A DNA stretch of 64,000 nt from Turnera subulata (GCA_028386065.3 JAKUCV010000147.1:9661-73660), one strand, 5' to 3'. Positions 9,651-22,100 are shown, counted from the stretch's first letter. Program-made: numbers and translations. Notes: generated by a model from the letters alone, not told the origin.

Positions 9651-12600
9651 TGAAACACCCGTATCCCAATTTTACAAATAAAATACTTAAACACGAGGAA
9701 TTTTACCAAAGTGCCCCTGAAACCCGGGGCACAAAATCCAATACCAAAACATTATCTGAAAATCTCAATAAACCGAGATGTCATAACGAACAAGAGTAAA
9801 CCGGCTTATCAAGTTATAAATCAACCCGACAACCAGCCGAAACATCATCAGGTATCAAATCCCGCCAACCCGCCGATATTGTAATAAAAAACAAGAATGA
9901 CATCTCAACAGATTTCAATGCAGCGGAAGATAAAGATAAAATAAAAACAAAAGAAGTAAATGGTATGCATGTCGGCTCTATGGATCCAACTGGGAGAGGA
10001 AGCACAACTACCTGTTGGGATATCCACGTCCCTACTCCGGAAAGGAAGAGAGAGACAGCACGCTAACTAATAGTCTGAAAAACAACGGTGGTGATAATGT
10101 GAGTCGCCTACTCCGTGAGCAGTATAAATCTAGTTATTTAGGTGTACAAAGCAAGCTCGAAAGAGTAGAGAAACAAGCACAAGTAAGCAAACACACAATA
10201 ACCGGTACTAACATGTCAACAACATATAAGCAAGTAGTTTAAGTTTTACATCTGTCTGTGTGTTAACTTTATTAATGTATTTATTATTCAGGGCCCCCTA
10301 CTGTGTGCGTCGAGCTCGGTCCCGTCTCAAGAGACAACCAGGGCCTAAGCCCAATATAACCAGGCATATAGCCCAAATATGACCATAGAGAGAGAGAGAG
10401 AGACAGAGAGAAAGAGGGAGGTAGAAAGGGGGAGGTAGAAGGATGGAGGTAGAACCGGTCATCAAAGACCCATATGCTAAACCGCATATACCATGCTATC
10501 CCGCATGCAATCCCGAGGGGTATCACTTCCCGCTCGAACCAACCGGTCATCAGCACACAGTAGTACATCTTTTATAGTATATCATTATTATTCATACTTA
10601 AGAGTTCATGTGTGCCAAAAGTTATGGTTTAAAAGGGTTGTGTGAATTATTAACTTAATCAAGCATCCAGGTTTTCAACCCACAGTACATCACACAGAAC
10701 ACCCAAAACCACACCACATGTTATATCCCATAGCAATTTAAAGTCATACTCATCCGGCAAATAATAACACACAGGCACACAATACAGATCATGGCATGTT
10801 AGCAAACAAGGCATGCAACTCAGACAAACCAAACCAACAAGCACATGCATACAAACATAAAAAGACTTATAAAGTCACCTCAACAACGATTATCCTGTGG
10901 AGCTTCCCCAAGACAGATCCTCCAGCTCCCGAGGTATTACCCGTGCCTGAATACCGGAACACACAATAATTACCAAAACAGTTACAATAAACCGTGCATG
11001 CAAGACACTTATATGCTCAACTGAGTGAAACTTGACCCAAAATACCCGGTTAAGCAATTTAAGGGTCTAAGCCTAACAATGGTGTTCTCTCACCTAAACT
11101 CCAACAAATCAGGTCCTAAGGTCCACCGTTTAAGCCCATCTAAGTCCAAGACAATTCCCCGGGCCTAAAGCCCACTTCCTCAAGTCCAGATTATATCCCG
11201 TTATGAATTTGGGCTTAGAGCCATCCCTTAAAGTCCATATTTAACCATTTATGCCATTGGGCCTCAAGCCCATAACTTAAGGTCCATAAAAAGCCTTAAG
11301 GTCCTTAGAGTTAGTTAGTTGGGCCTAGGCCCGGTTTTACCTAAATACTGTTCTAAGGTCATTCCCGAGCCCAAATGTTTTCGACATATGGTTCTACTCG
11401 TATCGGTTCATTCTCGCCACACACACTCACTCCCCGCACACGGTATTCCACTAACTCCCTTTGAATTTACTTGTACATATGCCGATAACATTAGTTTAAG
11501 TACAAACAAAACCGAGTCTTAAACCGGAGACAAATACCGTTAATATTCCGCGAAGATTTCTGTTCGCCAGAAAGTACCCGAGCCTCGCCGGATTCCAGTA
11601 ACCTTGCCGGAAAATCAACAACAAAGCCAAACAACAACCCCAACGATTCTGCCACCACCTAAAACCAATTCATCAACACAAAACCGACAACCAGACTACA
11701 CGAGAAAACTAAAACAAAAAAAGAGAAGTCGGAATTGCTTACCGGAAAGACACTATCCAAGCCGCTCGGATCCGTTGAACAGCACCACACCGTGCCTGTC
11801 CAGAGACCCGACTCCTTGCTCGGAACAACACCTGCAGCCATAACCCAGCCGAACCACCGCAGACCCGACCACCAAACACCAACAAAACACACATACGCGC
11901 TCCCCGACTCTAAACCACCACTGCCAGCCGGAATCACCACCTACAGAAGACCCTACTCCGGCGAACACCAAGACGACCACGGCCTGCAAATCACCCAGCC
12001 AACCAACACAAAACACGAGCCACCACAAACAAAACCCATTTAACAACCCCTCTTCTCGTTACCAGAATAAAGTTAGGGTAAGGAAGAAGAGAAGGACGAC
12101 GGCCTACTTGCGTAAACAGCGGCGGCAGCTCGAGCCCCTCCTCGAGTTTTCTACCGCGGCGCACCGAGCACCTCCTCTCCTCGATGCAACAACTCAACGA
12201 CGCCGGTTTGAGAAACGCGTAGCGGCTGCGCGACGAGGAGAAGAAGATGAAGAAAAAGAATGGCGGCGGCGGCTTGAGAGCACAGGGGAGAGAGAAAGAA
12301 AGAGAGAGAGTGAGAGTGAGGCGCTGTCGGTGTGGAGAAAAGAAGGAAGAAAGAAAAGGGAGGAGAAAAGAAAGAAAGGAAGAGAAGGGTTAGGGTTAGG
12401 GTTTTTGACCCGCCTAGCCAAAACGACGCCGTTTCATGTTGGCTGGGCGCGGTCAACCCGCCCTAGCTCGGTCAACATTTTTTTTTTCCTTTACCTAAAA
12501 CGACATAGTTTAGTCCAAAACTACGGTAAACCCCGCGTTGCTTTGCAAAACACATTTTATCTCCAACGAAAGCTGTACCCGCCATACCAAAGACTTGATA

Positions 12601-12726
12601 CCGATATAACCAATGTAAAATAATTTATTTCCCCAGTCCAAAAATTCGAAAATTCCTCAAGGGTAAAATTGGAATAAAAATTCCGAAAATTCTATAAATT
12701 AATTTATAAAAATCCGGGGCGTTACA
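9651..12726 (-). repeat. G1 right (5') LTR
   Basis: 3,076 bp, opening TGAAACACCC and closing GGGGCGTTACA on the plus strand. It holds a short (GA)n run near 10387-10405. In the element's sense, a promoter-like stretch carries AAACCCTAA (12387-12404, reversed), followed by a long C/T-rich leader (12200-12390). The 171-residue frame over 12108-12623 is a product of this low-complexity stretch, not a gene. Confidence 0.85.
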
Positions 12727-13665
12727 TGTTGAGAAGCAGAAACATGAATCACCTGAATATGCCCTATCAGTACTCGCTCCCGAATGAAGTGAAGGTCAAT
12801 TACAAGATGCCTGGTCCTTTGATGTCGAATTGGATTGTTAGCAAGAAAAGTAGCCGACAAATTGTCACAATGAACTGCAATGGGTAGCCGAGGTGAACAA
12901 CCCAATTCATAACCATGTTACCTCAACCACTGCACTGGTAGGCGCCCTACATTCCGACTCAGTGCTAATGCAAGAGACAGTAGACTGTTTCGTGGCAGAT
13001 CAAGACACTAGATTTCCTCCCAAAAAAACAAAGTAACCAGTTGTTGACCGGCGAGTGTCTAAACAACCGGCCCAATTAGCATCACTATATCCATGTCTCT
13101 GAGAACCATAAAGATAGCGCAATATGCGTTTTACTGCCTGCCAATGATCCGTTGTTGGAGCATGCATAAATTGGCACACTGAATTTACTGCAAAGGAGGT
13201 ATCAGGTTTAGTGAATGTGAGGTATTAAAGAGCACCTACAATCTATCGATATAAACATTGATCTGAAGCAGACAGTAGAACCCCTTGATGAAGTGAAAGA
13301 ACTTGTTTTGGTTGCATCGGCGTGGGAGCCGACTTGAGATCCTGGAAACCAGCACGAGCTAGAATCCATTAAAAATACTTTTGTTGATACAGAAAAATTC
13401 CATATCGCGCATGAGAAACCTGAATACCCAGAAAATAGTGCGAAGCACCTAAATCGGTCATTGAAAACTCTTGCTTTGGAAATAGTAATAGATATTGCAG
13501 GAGTGCCGGGGAAGAAGTAGTCAGTATAATATCATCAACATAGAGAAGCAGAAAAGCAGTACCCGAAGAGGTATGGAGTGTAAACAAAGAGGCATCCGAG
13601 CGACTCAAAGTAAAACAGAGAGTAGTCAAGAAGGAAGCAAACCGTTGATACGATGCCCGGGGTGT
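12727..13665 (-). pseudogene. C2m: copia RT C-part and RNase H fragment
   Basis: Left-hand piece of the split copia element C2m. 13689-13369 reads PRASYQRFASFLTTL, LLLYVDDIILTTSS (YVDD intact), TDLGASHYFLGIQV. 12905-12699 reads the RNase H part with HCDNLSATFLANNP and RTRHLVIDLHFIRERV. The stretch between them (12910-13370) has the linker and RNase H start with several stops. The same RT is resumed at 47750: that piece ends ...GLYGLKQTP and this one continues PRASYQRF. The composition is that of the Ale/RE1-type copia group. G1 cuts it at 12727. Confidence 0.88.
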
Positions 13666-15236
13666 TGTTAAGACCCGACCCAAAATCACTTGGGCCTCTT
13701 CACCTATTCCTTTTCACCTGCTTCTTCGGGTCAATCCCATGTCAATGGAGTCACCACCCAAATTTTATTAAGGGAAATATTTGGAAAAAACCTTTGTATG
13801 ACTCCTTTAGGCAACTGTTTCGGGGGTTCGTCACTGATGGAAAGGTGATAGGCACCCATTCGTATTGGGACAAAACTTTGTGCAATTGAAGAATATGTGT
13901 ATGCCTTAAGCAGTTGTGTGAACAGTGTGGAAACAAATCATACATAAATAATGAAATGAAATTGAAACAAAAAGGAAAAAATAAATATTTTGGCTTGAGT
14001 CTCCACCACTAGAGACCAGATACGTATCACAGTGACCGGGTTCATCAATATCATAAACAAATCCTCAACAAATGATTAACCCAAAGGATTAAGTGTTACC
14101 TCTTGTAGCCCTCCTCTAGCTCCTTGGATTGTGTTGTGTTCTCCATCTAACTCTTTTCCACTTCTAAGCTTAATCTTTAATCCCCTCTTGGTCTACCCTT
14201 GCTGCTCCTTTGATGATGGTCCCCACAAAATTCCTCCAGAGATTCTGCCTATAGAGAGTTTTCTAGGCTTGGAGAAGTAGAATTTCTCCAAGCAAACAAA
14301 GCTTATAGGGTGTGTGTGTAAATGAGCAATCCCCCCTTTTGAAATGTGAGTGAGGGGTCCTATTTATAGTGTTCTGGAGAGTGTATGGGCGTGGACCTAC
14401 TTAATGACCAAGGTCTCAGCCAAAAATATGGGCCAAAACTGTGTAGAATCAAATTAGGGGAGAAAATGGGGGAAATCGGGCAATCTGGGCATGCATGACC
14501 GCCAGGGCCGTCGGTTATGGGCTGGATGGCCGCAATGGTTGGCGGTCATGGGATCCATAACTACCAGGGCCAGCGTTCATCCCGCCATGGCTGCCCGGCA
14601 CCACCACGTTTCCCCGTTCTGTCCTTTTTTTGCATACGGTTCCCCCTAATTCCTCCCTGATTTGATTCCACCATGTAATTAACCCCTAATCAATCCAGAA
14701 TCACCTCTTTTCTTGATTGGTACTCCCCTCAATCGTCTCCTAATTTATTAATTACACATTAAGTCGCCATTTTGTGATAAAATCATACCAAAAACACATT
14801 TATTATTAAGGGATGATTTAACTCAAATGTTCTACGAAATTCAGAGCTAAAATTAGTCTGCAACTAATGTGTTTATAGGCTACTCAACTCTGCAAAGTCC
14901 ATATTTTACTAACTTAGGCCCTCAAATTCATCCTTAACCCATAAATAAATCATCTCATTATAATTGAGCTAAAATAAGTAAGAAAGCACAAATAAATAAC
15001 ATAGGATAATTATTTCAATGAACTGGTTTTTAGTATATTTTTACCCTATGATTAAATCATCTCATTATTCCTAAAGTTCAAACATATAAATCCCAATTCG
15101 TAAAATATGTATTCCACTAAAATAAATTCTAAGTGTGCCTTAGCCAAAGACCAAATCATCTCACTAATCTTATTGCTTGAGCCTACCTAAAATCTAAATT
15201 AGAGAAATATTCATGGGTCAAATTTGGGTGTTCACA
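13666..15236 (-). repeat. E1 left (3') LTR
   Basis: 1,571 bp. Read on the minus strand it opens TGTGAACACCCAAATTTGACCC and closes GGGTCGGGTCTTAACA. It contains the family's GACCGCC/GGCGGTC dyads at 14495-14600 and a reversed TATA box (TATTTATAG at 14361-14369). It also has several AATCATCTCA cores near 14945, 15056 and 15166. Confidence 0.9.
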
Positions 15237-15249
15237 GATGCCCCACGTT
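15237..15249 (-). other. E1 polypurine tract
   Basis: On the minus strand CAACGTGGGGCATC abuts the LTR start TGTGAACACC. E3 (GAGCGGCATC) and E2 (GAGGGGCACC) have the matching tract at the same place. Confidence 0.7.
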
Positions 15250-15351
15250 GATGAGTCCTTAGAAACTAAGGACGAAACAACGCAATAAGAAGGAACAACC
15301 AAATTTGATCGAATTGATGTGTGTGGTGTGTGTTGATGGTTAGAGCACCTC

Positions 15352-16680
15352 GTGCTCCACTTCAGAAATCATCTCATCCTGAAGGTTGTTGATTGCTGGG
15401 AATCATCTCATCCTGGGGTTTTGATAATCATCTCATCCCAAGGTTGTTGGTTACAGGGAATCCTCTCATCCCGAAGTTTTGGTTATCATCTCTTCCCAAG
15501 ACTTGTGAAAGAATCATCTCATCTATCGGTTCGTCGGCAAAGAATCATCTCTTCCTTGCTAACTAGGAACTTTGTCGTCCTTCTTTGGGAACTCAGTGCT
15601 TCTCAAGTTTGTGGGAGCTAGGTCCCGACTTTGGGAAATCTGTCCCTTAAGGTTGGCTTTGGGATTTTTGTCCCTCATGGTTTACGGATGTTTGGTCTTG
15701 GTTTTGGGATATCTGTCCCTAGGCTTTTTATTAGTTCTGGTTCCGGCTTAGGAATATCTGTCCCTCAAGGTTTGGACTAGCTCTGGTCTCAGGTTTTAGA
15801 TGTCTATCCCTCAAGGTTTGTGTCAGTTCTAGTTCCGGTTTTGGGATGTCTATCCCTCTCAAGTCTGATTCTGGCTTAGGGATGTCTGTCCCTTAAGGTT
15901 TCCTTCATGTCTAGTACTTCTCATCTCTGAATTTGCAAGAGCTAGGTCCCGGCTTTGGATTCTCTCAATTCTGGTTTTCTCACTCCCCTCAAGGTTTTCT
16001 CTTTTCTAGTTCTCTCATCTCGCGGTTTGCAGGTGCTAGATCCCAATTTCTGGTTTGTATCTCGGAGTTTGCAGGAGGAAGGTCTTGGCTTTGGGTTGGG
16101 CTTCCCTCATGTTTTTCTAGGTTCTCTCATGGTTTTCTTATGTCTGGGTTTTTTCAAGGTTCTCCTTCTTTTCATGGTTGGTCTATTTTGGGCTTCTCTC
16201 AAGGTTACAAGGATCGGGTCTTAGGCTTTTCACTCATGTTTGACTCACTTCTGGGTTCCCTCATATCTTGATTCTTTCATATGGGTGTCTCAGGTTCCCT
16301 CATTGTCTTACCAGTTTAGAGTGGTCTGGATCACATGCCCCCATGTCGTCTAACTGGGTTCCCTAGTGGGTGTGCCTATTGCTCATATCTCTCGTGTCCC
16401 CAGGTTCCCAAATGGGTTTGACGGAGACGAGGTATGTTGTGCCCCTTGCCTAAATGCGGGCACATCATGCCCCTGGTCTGTTTCCCCAAGATGGGGTATG
16501 ATACCCCCAGCATTATCTAATCACAGTTTTGAAGAGGGGGTTTAGTGTGCCCCTGGTTCACAATTATCCGGAGTGTCCCAACCCACAGAAAATCTCAAGG
16601 AGTATCAAGTAGATGGGCTAGTCATGCCCCTTGGAATCAATCAAAGTGGGGCTATAGCATGCATGCACGACATCGTTAAC
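15352..16680 (-). repeat. E1 hypervariable 3' untranslated repeat zone
   Basis: No gene. Two repeat types follow each other. 15360-15600 has about eight copies of an AATCATCTCATC core with short complementary arms, e.g. CTTCAG...CTGAAG at 15360-15384. 15630-15905 has about seven copies of GGGAT-TCT(A/G)TCCC in a longer, loosely repeated 45-65 bp unit (GGGATGTCTATCCC near 15843). From 15910 to 16680 the repeats fade into related but scrambled text. Tandem repeats ahead of the 3' LTR are known for the Tat lineage. Reading frames here (15352-15621, 15933-16271) are repeat artefacts. Confidence 0.75.
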
Positions 16681-16894
16681 ATAAAAAGTGTTTATTATTG
16701 AGAATTAAAGTAAAAGGTCGACAAGTGCCCCCTTTCATCTCAGTAAAGGGTTCGGTCTCAAATAACAGGTGTATTTTTCCCCATTTTCCCTCTTTTTCAT
16801 TTTATTCTTCTTCCCTTCCCCATTCCCTCTCTCTCTTGATTTTTCTGGAATTTTTGAGATTTCTCCGGGGGATTCTGGTGTCGGCCTGGCAGCT

Positions 16895-16995
16895 ATGGAG
16901 GTTGACGACCGCCATCACCCGGCGGTCTTGGGTGGATGACCGCCGGGCGTGGCGGTCTTCATGCCATGACCACCCGGGATGGCGGTTGCGGCCTC
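16895..16995. promoter_or_regulatory. GACCGCC/GGCGGTC dyad cluster upstream of antisense gene (E1)
   Basis: Four to five alternating copies of GACCGCC and GGCGGTC within 100 bp (e.g. GATGACCGCCGGGCGTGGCGGTC), 70-170 bp before the TATA box of the plus-strand gene. The same module occurs in the family's LTRs and upstream of the antisense genes of E2 and E3. Confidence 0.55.
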
Positions 16996-17063
16996 CTAGT
17001 GTTTTCTTTTTAGTTTTGGACTTGGGGTTTAGGGTTTTTACGAATTCCACCGCCCTAGATCAC

Positions 17064-17070
17064 TATAAAT
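17064..17070 (+). promoter_or_regulatory. TATA box of the E1 antisense gene
   Basis: TATAAAT, 70 bp before the ATG at 17140. The homologous gene in E3 has TATAAAT 68 bp before its ATG (30707-30713, minus strand), although the surrounding leader has diverged. Confidence 0.65.
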
Positions 17071-17139
17071 ATACCCCTTGAGTACCTAAAGACCCTCACA
17101 ACTCATAAAAAAAATATCCCAGACACTTCTAGGGCAAAC

Positions 17140-18398
17140 ATGAGTGAGAACTATCATGCTAAGGTGCTTCGGTGGATGGTGAGTGTTCCTCCTGTGTGTC
17201 GCATAGGCTTTGCGGTGCTAGGGTTATCCAGATTATTCAAGCTTCGGGGCGTGGTGATAAATGATAGTTCGATTCGTGCTGCTGCTAAATTTTGGGATAA
17301 GAGTCGCCGTGTGTTACGCTTTGGCCAAGGCGTAGTAGAGTTGTGTCCCTCCGTTGGTGAATTCAATACCTTCTTGAATGCTAAATTCATAAAGGGTGTT
17401 GCCATGGTTTCCCTTGTTGATACCCTCTTGAAGGAAGTTAGCAAATTCCTCTTTCTAGCTGAAGGTCAGATCAGCCTCTTCATGAATCAGAACAATCATT
17501 TGGAGTTATCGAAGGTCATCGATGAATACTTCCTTGGTGGCCCAGAACCACTTCTAAGGGAAAAGGACTTCGGTTGGAGGAAAGAATGTAATCATGCCCT
17601 TGCTCTTGTGATGACACGCGAATTCTTACTGGTACGGCCCTCTGGTGTTTTCCCCTTTTGAATTGGTGCATTGATGGCTAGATTTTTTGATGAAATGAGT
17701 CTAGTTCCTGTCATATTGGGTGAAACCCTCAACTGTTTGGATGTATTGTCAGATAATCCCATTGCTCGCATGACTGGTTCCCCTCTTCTGCTTCAGGTAC
17801 ATGCTTTATCCCTTCTACCCCCAATTGTTCATTTCATTGTGTTGATCTTTTCCTCTTTTGCAGATGTGGTTGTGCGAACACCTTACATTGATTGAGTGTC
17901 CTCGGGCTGATCCCTCAAACTATGTTCGTCGTGGTTATTTTGTCTTTTTCAACACCATCCGAGATTGGGTCATCTATATGAGGGATCTCAAAGCTGAATA
18001 GATCACTTGGTTTTGTCGAAGGCTTGGGATGCAAGAGGTGGTCATCCGTACCCTGTGCATTGACTGGGTCACTCCCAGGTGTAGAAAGATCTACATATTA
18101 TCGTCCGAACAGGATTCTAAGGCAATTTAGCTTAGAACAGACAGTTCCCACCGATATTCCCATTCCGGTGATAGGACCTATGAAGGCCGTGGCTTTAAAG
18201 GCTGTAAAGAGGGGCTGGATATTGCCTCTAAGAGAAAGTATCGGTGGCCCATTGAAGGTAGAACCTTCCATGTCATTTCTAGAGTGGTTAAAAAGGGATG
18301 TGGACGAATCTGAAGGGTATTTGCATCTTGCCAGAGAGACATTTTTGGAGGGACCTGCGACTTTCGGGTTTGAACCTTCTGAGCACTTCTCCAAGTAG
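17140..18398 (+). pseudogene. DUF7745 / plant-mobile-domain-like gene, antisense in E1
   Basis: Runs opposite to E1 gag-pro. Starts MSENYHAKVLRWM. Recognisable DUF7745-like blocks: AAKFWDKSRRVLRFG, ELCPSVGEFNTFL, ECNHALALVMTREFLLV, VILGETLNCLD and GSPLLLQ. A 67-bp intron (17797-17863, GTACAT...TTGCAG) follows GSPLLLQ, and the second exon resumes in frame with MWLCEHLTLIE. Damage: TGG to TGA at 17659-17661 (Trp in E3), TAG at 17999-18001 (Gln in E3) and a frameshift near 18070. About 410 residues when read through. Function unknown; proteins of this group are common in plant retroelements and related to the MAIL1/MAIN mobile domain. Family call is from remembered motifs. Confidence 0.7.
17797..17863 (+). 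other. Intron in the E1 antisense gene
   Basis: GT...AG, 67 bp, T-rich 3' end. Flanking exons join in phase 0 (LLLQ then MWLCEHL). E3 has an intron at exactly the same codon boundary (29903-29986) with different length and sequence, which is the pattern of a real spliced intron. Confidence 0.75.
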
Positions 18399-19132
18399 AC
18401 CAAGGGTTGGGGTGTCGATGCAAGTCGTAAGAGACATAGGAAGAATTGAATCCCTTCTTGAACAACTATCACTTTACATTTATAATCTATGCGAATAAAT
18501 GAATGAACAAACTCCCTTTATCTTTTGTTAATCTTTGTACTATTGCTAACAAGAGTGGAACCGAACCGAAGTTAGGGCTTCCTACGTATTCATGGCTCAT
18601 TTTTTTTCTCCCTTTTTTTTTTTTGAAAAGCTCATGAAATCAGGCTCATGTAGTTCTTTTCTTATCTTGTGTTTGTTAACCCTAAAAAAATCTTCCTCTT
18701 TTGGAAATTAGGCATCATGCATTGTGGGGCCCAAAGTCTTTACTGGATTGTCTTTGATTATCTCGCCCTCTAGATGTCTTCTAGAACTCTTTTGGTTGTA
18801 TGTTTCTTCGAAATTTTGATGTTCTAACTGGGTTGAGCCTTGATCCTCTTTTGCTTTTGGAGTTTTTGAGATCTTTGTTGGTATTATTATCCCTCTTATT
18901 AACATTAGTCCTTAGATTGATTATTACAGATTTTTAAGGAGTTTGTTCAACACACCATATCCACATATATTATGCATGCATAAACATATTGCCAAGATGG
19001 TCATCAATGTAAAAGAAAAGAGTGCCTATATTTATTAAAAGGAAAACATTAAAACAACAACTTGCCCCCATCGATCCCCCCTTTTTCTTGAACCTTGACA
19101 TAGGCACCCGACATAGACTACCCCATGGGTCT
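18399..19132. other. E1 spacer between the two convergent genes
   Basis: No gene seen. Contains a T-rich run at 18600-18627 and matches the E3 spacer 28595-29314, which joins the 3' end of gag-pro to the 3' end of the antisense gene. Both genes read toward this spacer, so it probably carries their poly(A) signals. Confidence 0.5.
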
Positions 19133-22100
19133 TCAAGCAATCCCCATTTCTTCAAAGAGGCTCCTACAGCTGAAATCTTCATCCATCCCATTCCCAACTT
19201 TTTCCCCTTCTTCTATCTCCTCCTCCTCTTTCGGGCAACAATCAAAGAATAGATCGAATCCCGGCTGCCTGGTCTTTGTGACGCTGCACACATATGGTTT
19301 TGGGAACCCATAGAAAGGAAAGTCTTCTCCCTCCTTTATAAAGCAACCATTCATTGTCTTGAAATAGGGAGCCATGAGAAAGTCCCATTTTTGCTTCTTC
19401 TTTCGAGCCAATGCCCTTGTGATGCGTGCTTTCCTGCAAGTGCACAGGGTCAATGTAGTACTTATCAAGGTCGTATCCACATGGACTGGGTGGAATTAAT
19501 TTTACTTCAATTTCGGACTAACTAGACTGGAGAACGATTAAACAAGGGGTGAATTTGACGAATAATGGTAGAGAAATAAAAGCAAGCAGTAAAATAAATG
19601 TAACAACAATTTAACTGAGGAAGAGATCAGGAATGGTGAAATCTTAGGCATCCGGGGTCCACATGTACCGGTTTTATGCTTGTAAACTGCTCTACAGCCT
19701 CAGTCACAGACTGACACTGTGATGAGGCTGTGACTAATGAGATGTCTTGACGGGGCTCCCAACCTAAGGTACTTTCAACGGCTTTCGATCTTGTTAATAG
19801 TTCCCTAAGCTTCCATCTACCCCCTGTCACTAGAGTAGACGTCCATCTAGGGATTAAGCTTAGTGTTGGTGCGGGTTCCCACAGTGTCTCCTTACCTTCT
19901 TTCGAATGCTTAAGGAGTAAATCTTGACTATTGTAGGTCTAGCACTCCTGACTTCTCCTTTCGGTCCTTCGCCAGGTTGCTACTAAATAATAATGTGCTA
20001 TCCAATAATCAATCAAGAATCAAACTAGGAATGGTGTTATCTCTTGACTCGTACTGTCACAGAGTGAGGCTGTGCTTGCTACAGCTTGGCACTGTCGACA
20101 GCAAAATACACTGTGATAGGCTGAGGCTATACTGGGCACAGCCTGAGGCTGTGGACGGCAAAAGGTCAATTATAAAGATTGGTTCTTGCAGGCGCTCTCG
20201 ACCTATACTGAACCCATTTGTTTTCACTCACAGGTTCCTCCCAAGGTTCTCATATTCCAAGTGCTTTCGCATAGGTCAAACTCAAGGGGGATGAAGATTT
20301 GGTGTTGAGGCTAATTCCTCACCTAGTTTCTAATTCTGTCACGAGTTAAAAACTAAGGTTTGGTTGTTGTTTTTCTGGTGACTAAGGTTTCTCCTTTTGG
20401 TTCTTCACTTAGCTACCTGAGTTCATGCATTGGTTTGATCAGAACCTAAACATGGATTAGTAACTCAACAACTAAAGCAAGAAGGAGGGGGTTAAAACTG
20501 GAGCAGTTTATTAAACACAAATCGAATACATGTTTCCCCCTTCAAGCTAAGAAGGGGTCGTTTAGTTCATAACTGGAATTACAAAAACGATGGAGGTATG
20601 GGATGTCATGGTGTTTTCGAGTGAACTGAGAGAGAGGGCAACACGATTTCTGCCCAGAAAGGCTGCAGAATCGTGTTTTTCCTTAGTTCCCTGAATTCTG
20701 GGTTTTCTTCTCAGCTCCAATCGATGACTCGATGATCTCTGTCGCCTGCCCTTCTTCCCTTTTGTAGGGTGCATCCCCTTTGGTCTCCTTCTCCCCTCGT
20801 TGTTGGAAAGCTCCTTCTTGTCTGGGCAAGTGGTTCTGATTATTCTCCAATCTTGTTTGTGTGTGTCAGAGCAGGGAGCGTGATGGGCAGCAATTGGTGG
20901 GTTGTGAGTTCCAAGGCGCCTCCTTTTGCAAAGGATAATTCTAGTTTAAGAAGATTCCTAGGTGGCATGTGCCCATTTCTCCTTTTACTTCAAATGTGCT
21001 CTGACAATGTTAGGGGAATAATTGTTTATGTTGGTGGGGTGGAAAGTGCAAGTGGCGACAATTTTTATATTCCCTTGTACTTCCTGGGTTTCTGTAGAAT
21101 GCACAGCCTCACGCTGTGGCTGAGGCTGTAAGGGTTCTTTCTCAAATTCTCCCTTTAATTGGTTCCTTCTCCTTTTGCCAATGGTGAGATGACTTGAGGA
21201 CTTCCTGGATCTGGTGAGTGCAATGTGATTTAGTGAAAACTCGGTGATCCAAGGGTGGTTTGAGGTTGCTTGCTGGGTTCTTGTTGAACGACAGCCTCAA
21301 AGACAGGCTTACAGGCTCTGTCACAGGCTCACGCTGTGACTGAGGCTGTATCTTCAAATTCTTCAATGAAATCCTCTTGATTTGGCCAAAATTTACCTGA
21401 AACCACTAATCATACAGTAAGGGATATAAATTGGAGGAATATGATGGAATATTGCATACTAGGCATATAATCATGATGAATTGAGAACGATTTGAGTACA
21501 AAATTATGCCTTAAACTATGCATATTTCACATACATCACCTCGCGCGGTCTTTTTCCTTCTATTTCTCCACTTCCGTCGTAGTCGGGGTATATCCCAAAC
21601 CAAAGGGTGGTTTAGCGGTATGAACCTGAGGAACTTCTAATATCCCTTGCTGTCTTTTTCCTAGCCCCAAGATTGGAAATACCTTATCTTTTCGATGATC
21701 CCTATGACCGCCACATTACCAAAAAGGTCGTAATAAGGTGGTTTGCAAACCAGCTTGTCTGTTGTTATGGCACTGACGGACTCAAAGACAAAGCCCGACA
21801 AAGACATTTCCTCATCCCCTTCAATCCCAAACACTGGCTTGTTGTTCTTTTAAGCCATCTCCCCCTTGATTATGGCTTTCCCTCCTTGATAGGGAAACTG
21901 TAGCATTTGATGCAAGGTAGATGCCACAGCTCGGGCTTGATGTAGCCAAGGTCTCCCAAGAAGTAAGTTGAAACTGGATGCGATGTCAAGCACTTGGAAT
22001 TCTATCACAAAAGGAGTAGGCCCGATAATCACTTCCAATTTTATCATCCCCAAGACTTCCCTTCGGGCATTGTCATATGCCCTAATCATCGTTCGAGAGG

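Larger units (their letters stand above)
4496..12726 (-). mobile_element. G1: Ty3/gypsy chromovirus (Tekay/Del-like)
   Basis: Minus-strand gypsy element with gag, protease, RT, RNase H, integrase and a C-terminal chromodomain in that order. The chromodomain and the long LTR (3.1 kb) fit the Tekay/Del chromovirus lineage. The right LTR (the element's 5' LTR) is complete; the left one is visible only as its last 276 bp because C1 is inserted in it. The element sits in the RNase H part of C2m, which resumes at 12727; the right target duplication would be TGTTG (12727-12731), its partner being left of the window. Reading-frame breaks between domains are mostly single stop codons, so this is a fairly recently inactivated copy. 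Confidence 0.88.

Noticed and set aside
12387..12404. GGTTAGGGTTAGGGTTT as an interstitial telomere
   Set aside because: Only about three units and of the TTAGGG rather than the plant TTTAGGG form; better explained as telo-box type promoter sequence of the LTR.
12108..12623. 171-residue Glu/Arg-rich frame in the G1 LTR
   Set aside because: Comes from the A/G-rich (reverse: C/T-rich leader) part of the LTR; low complexity only.
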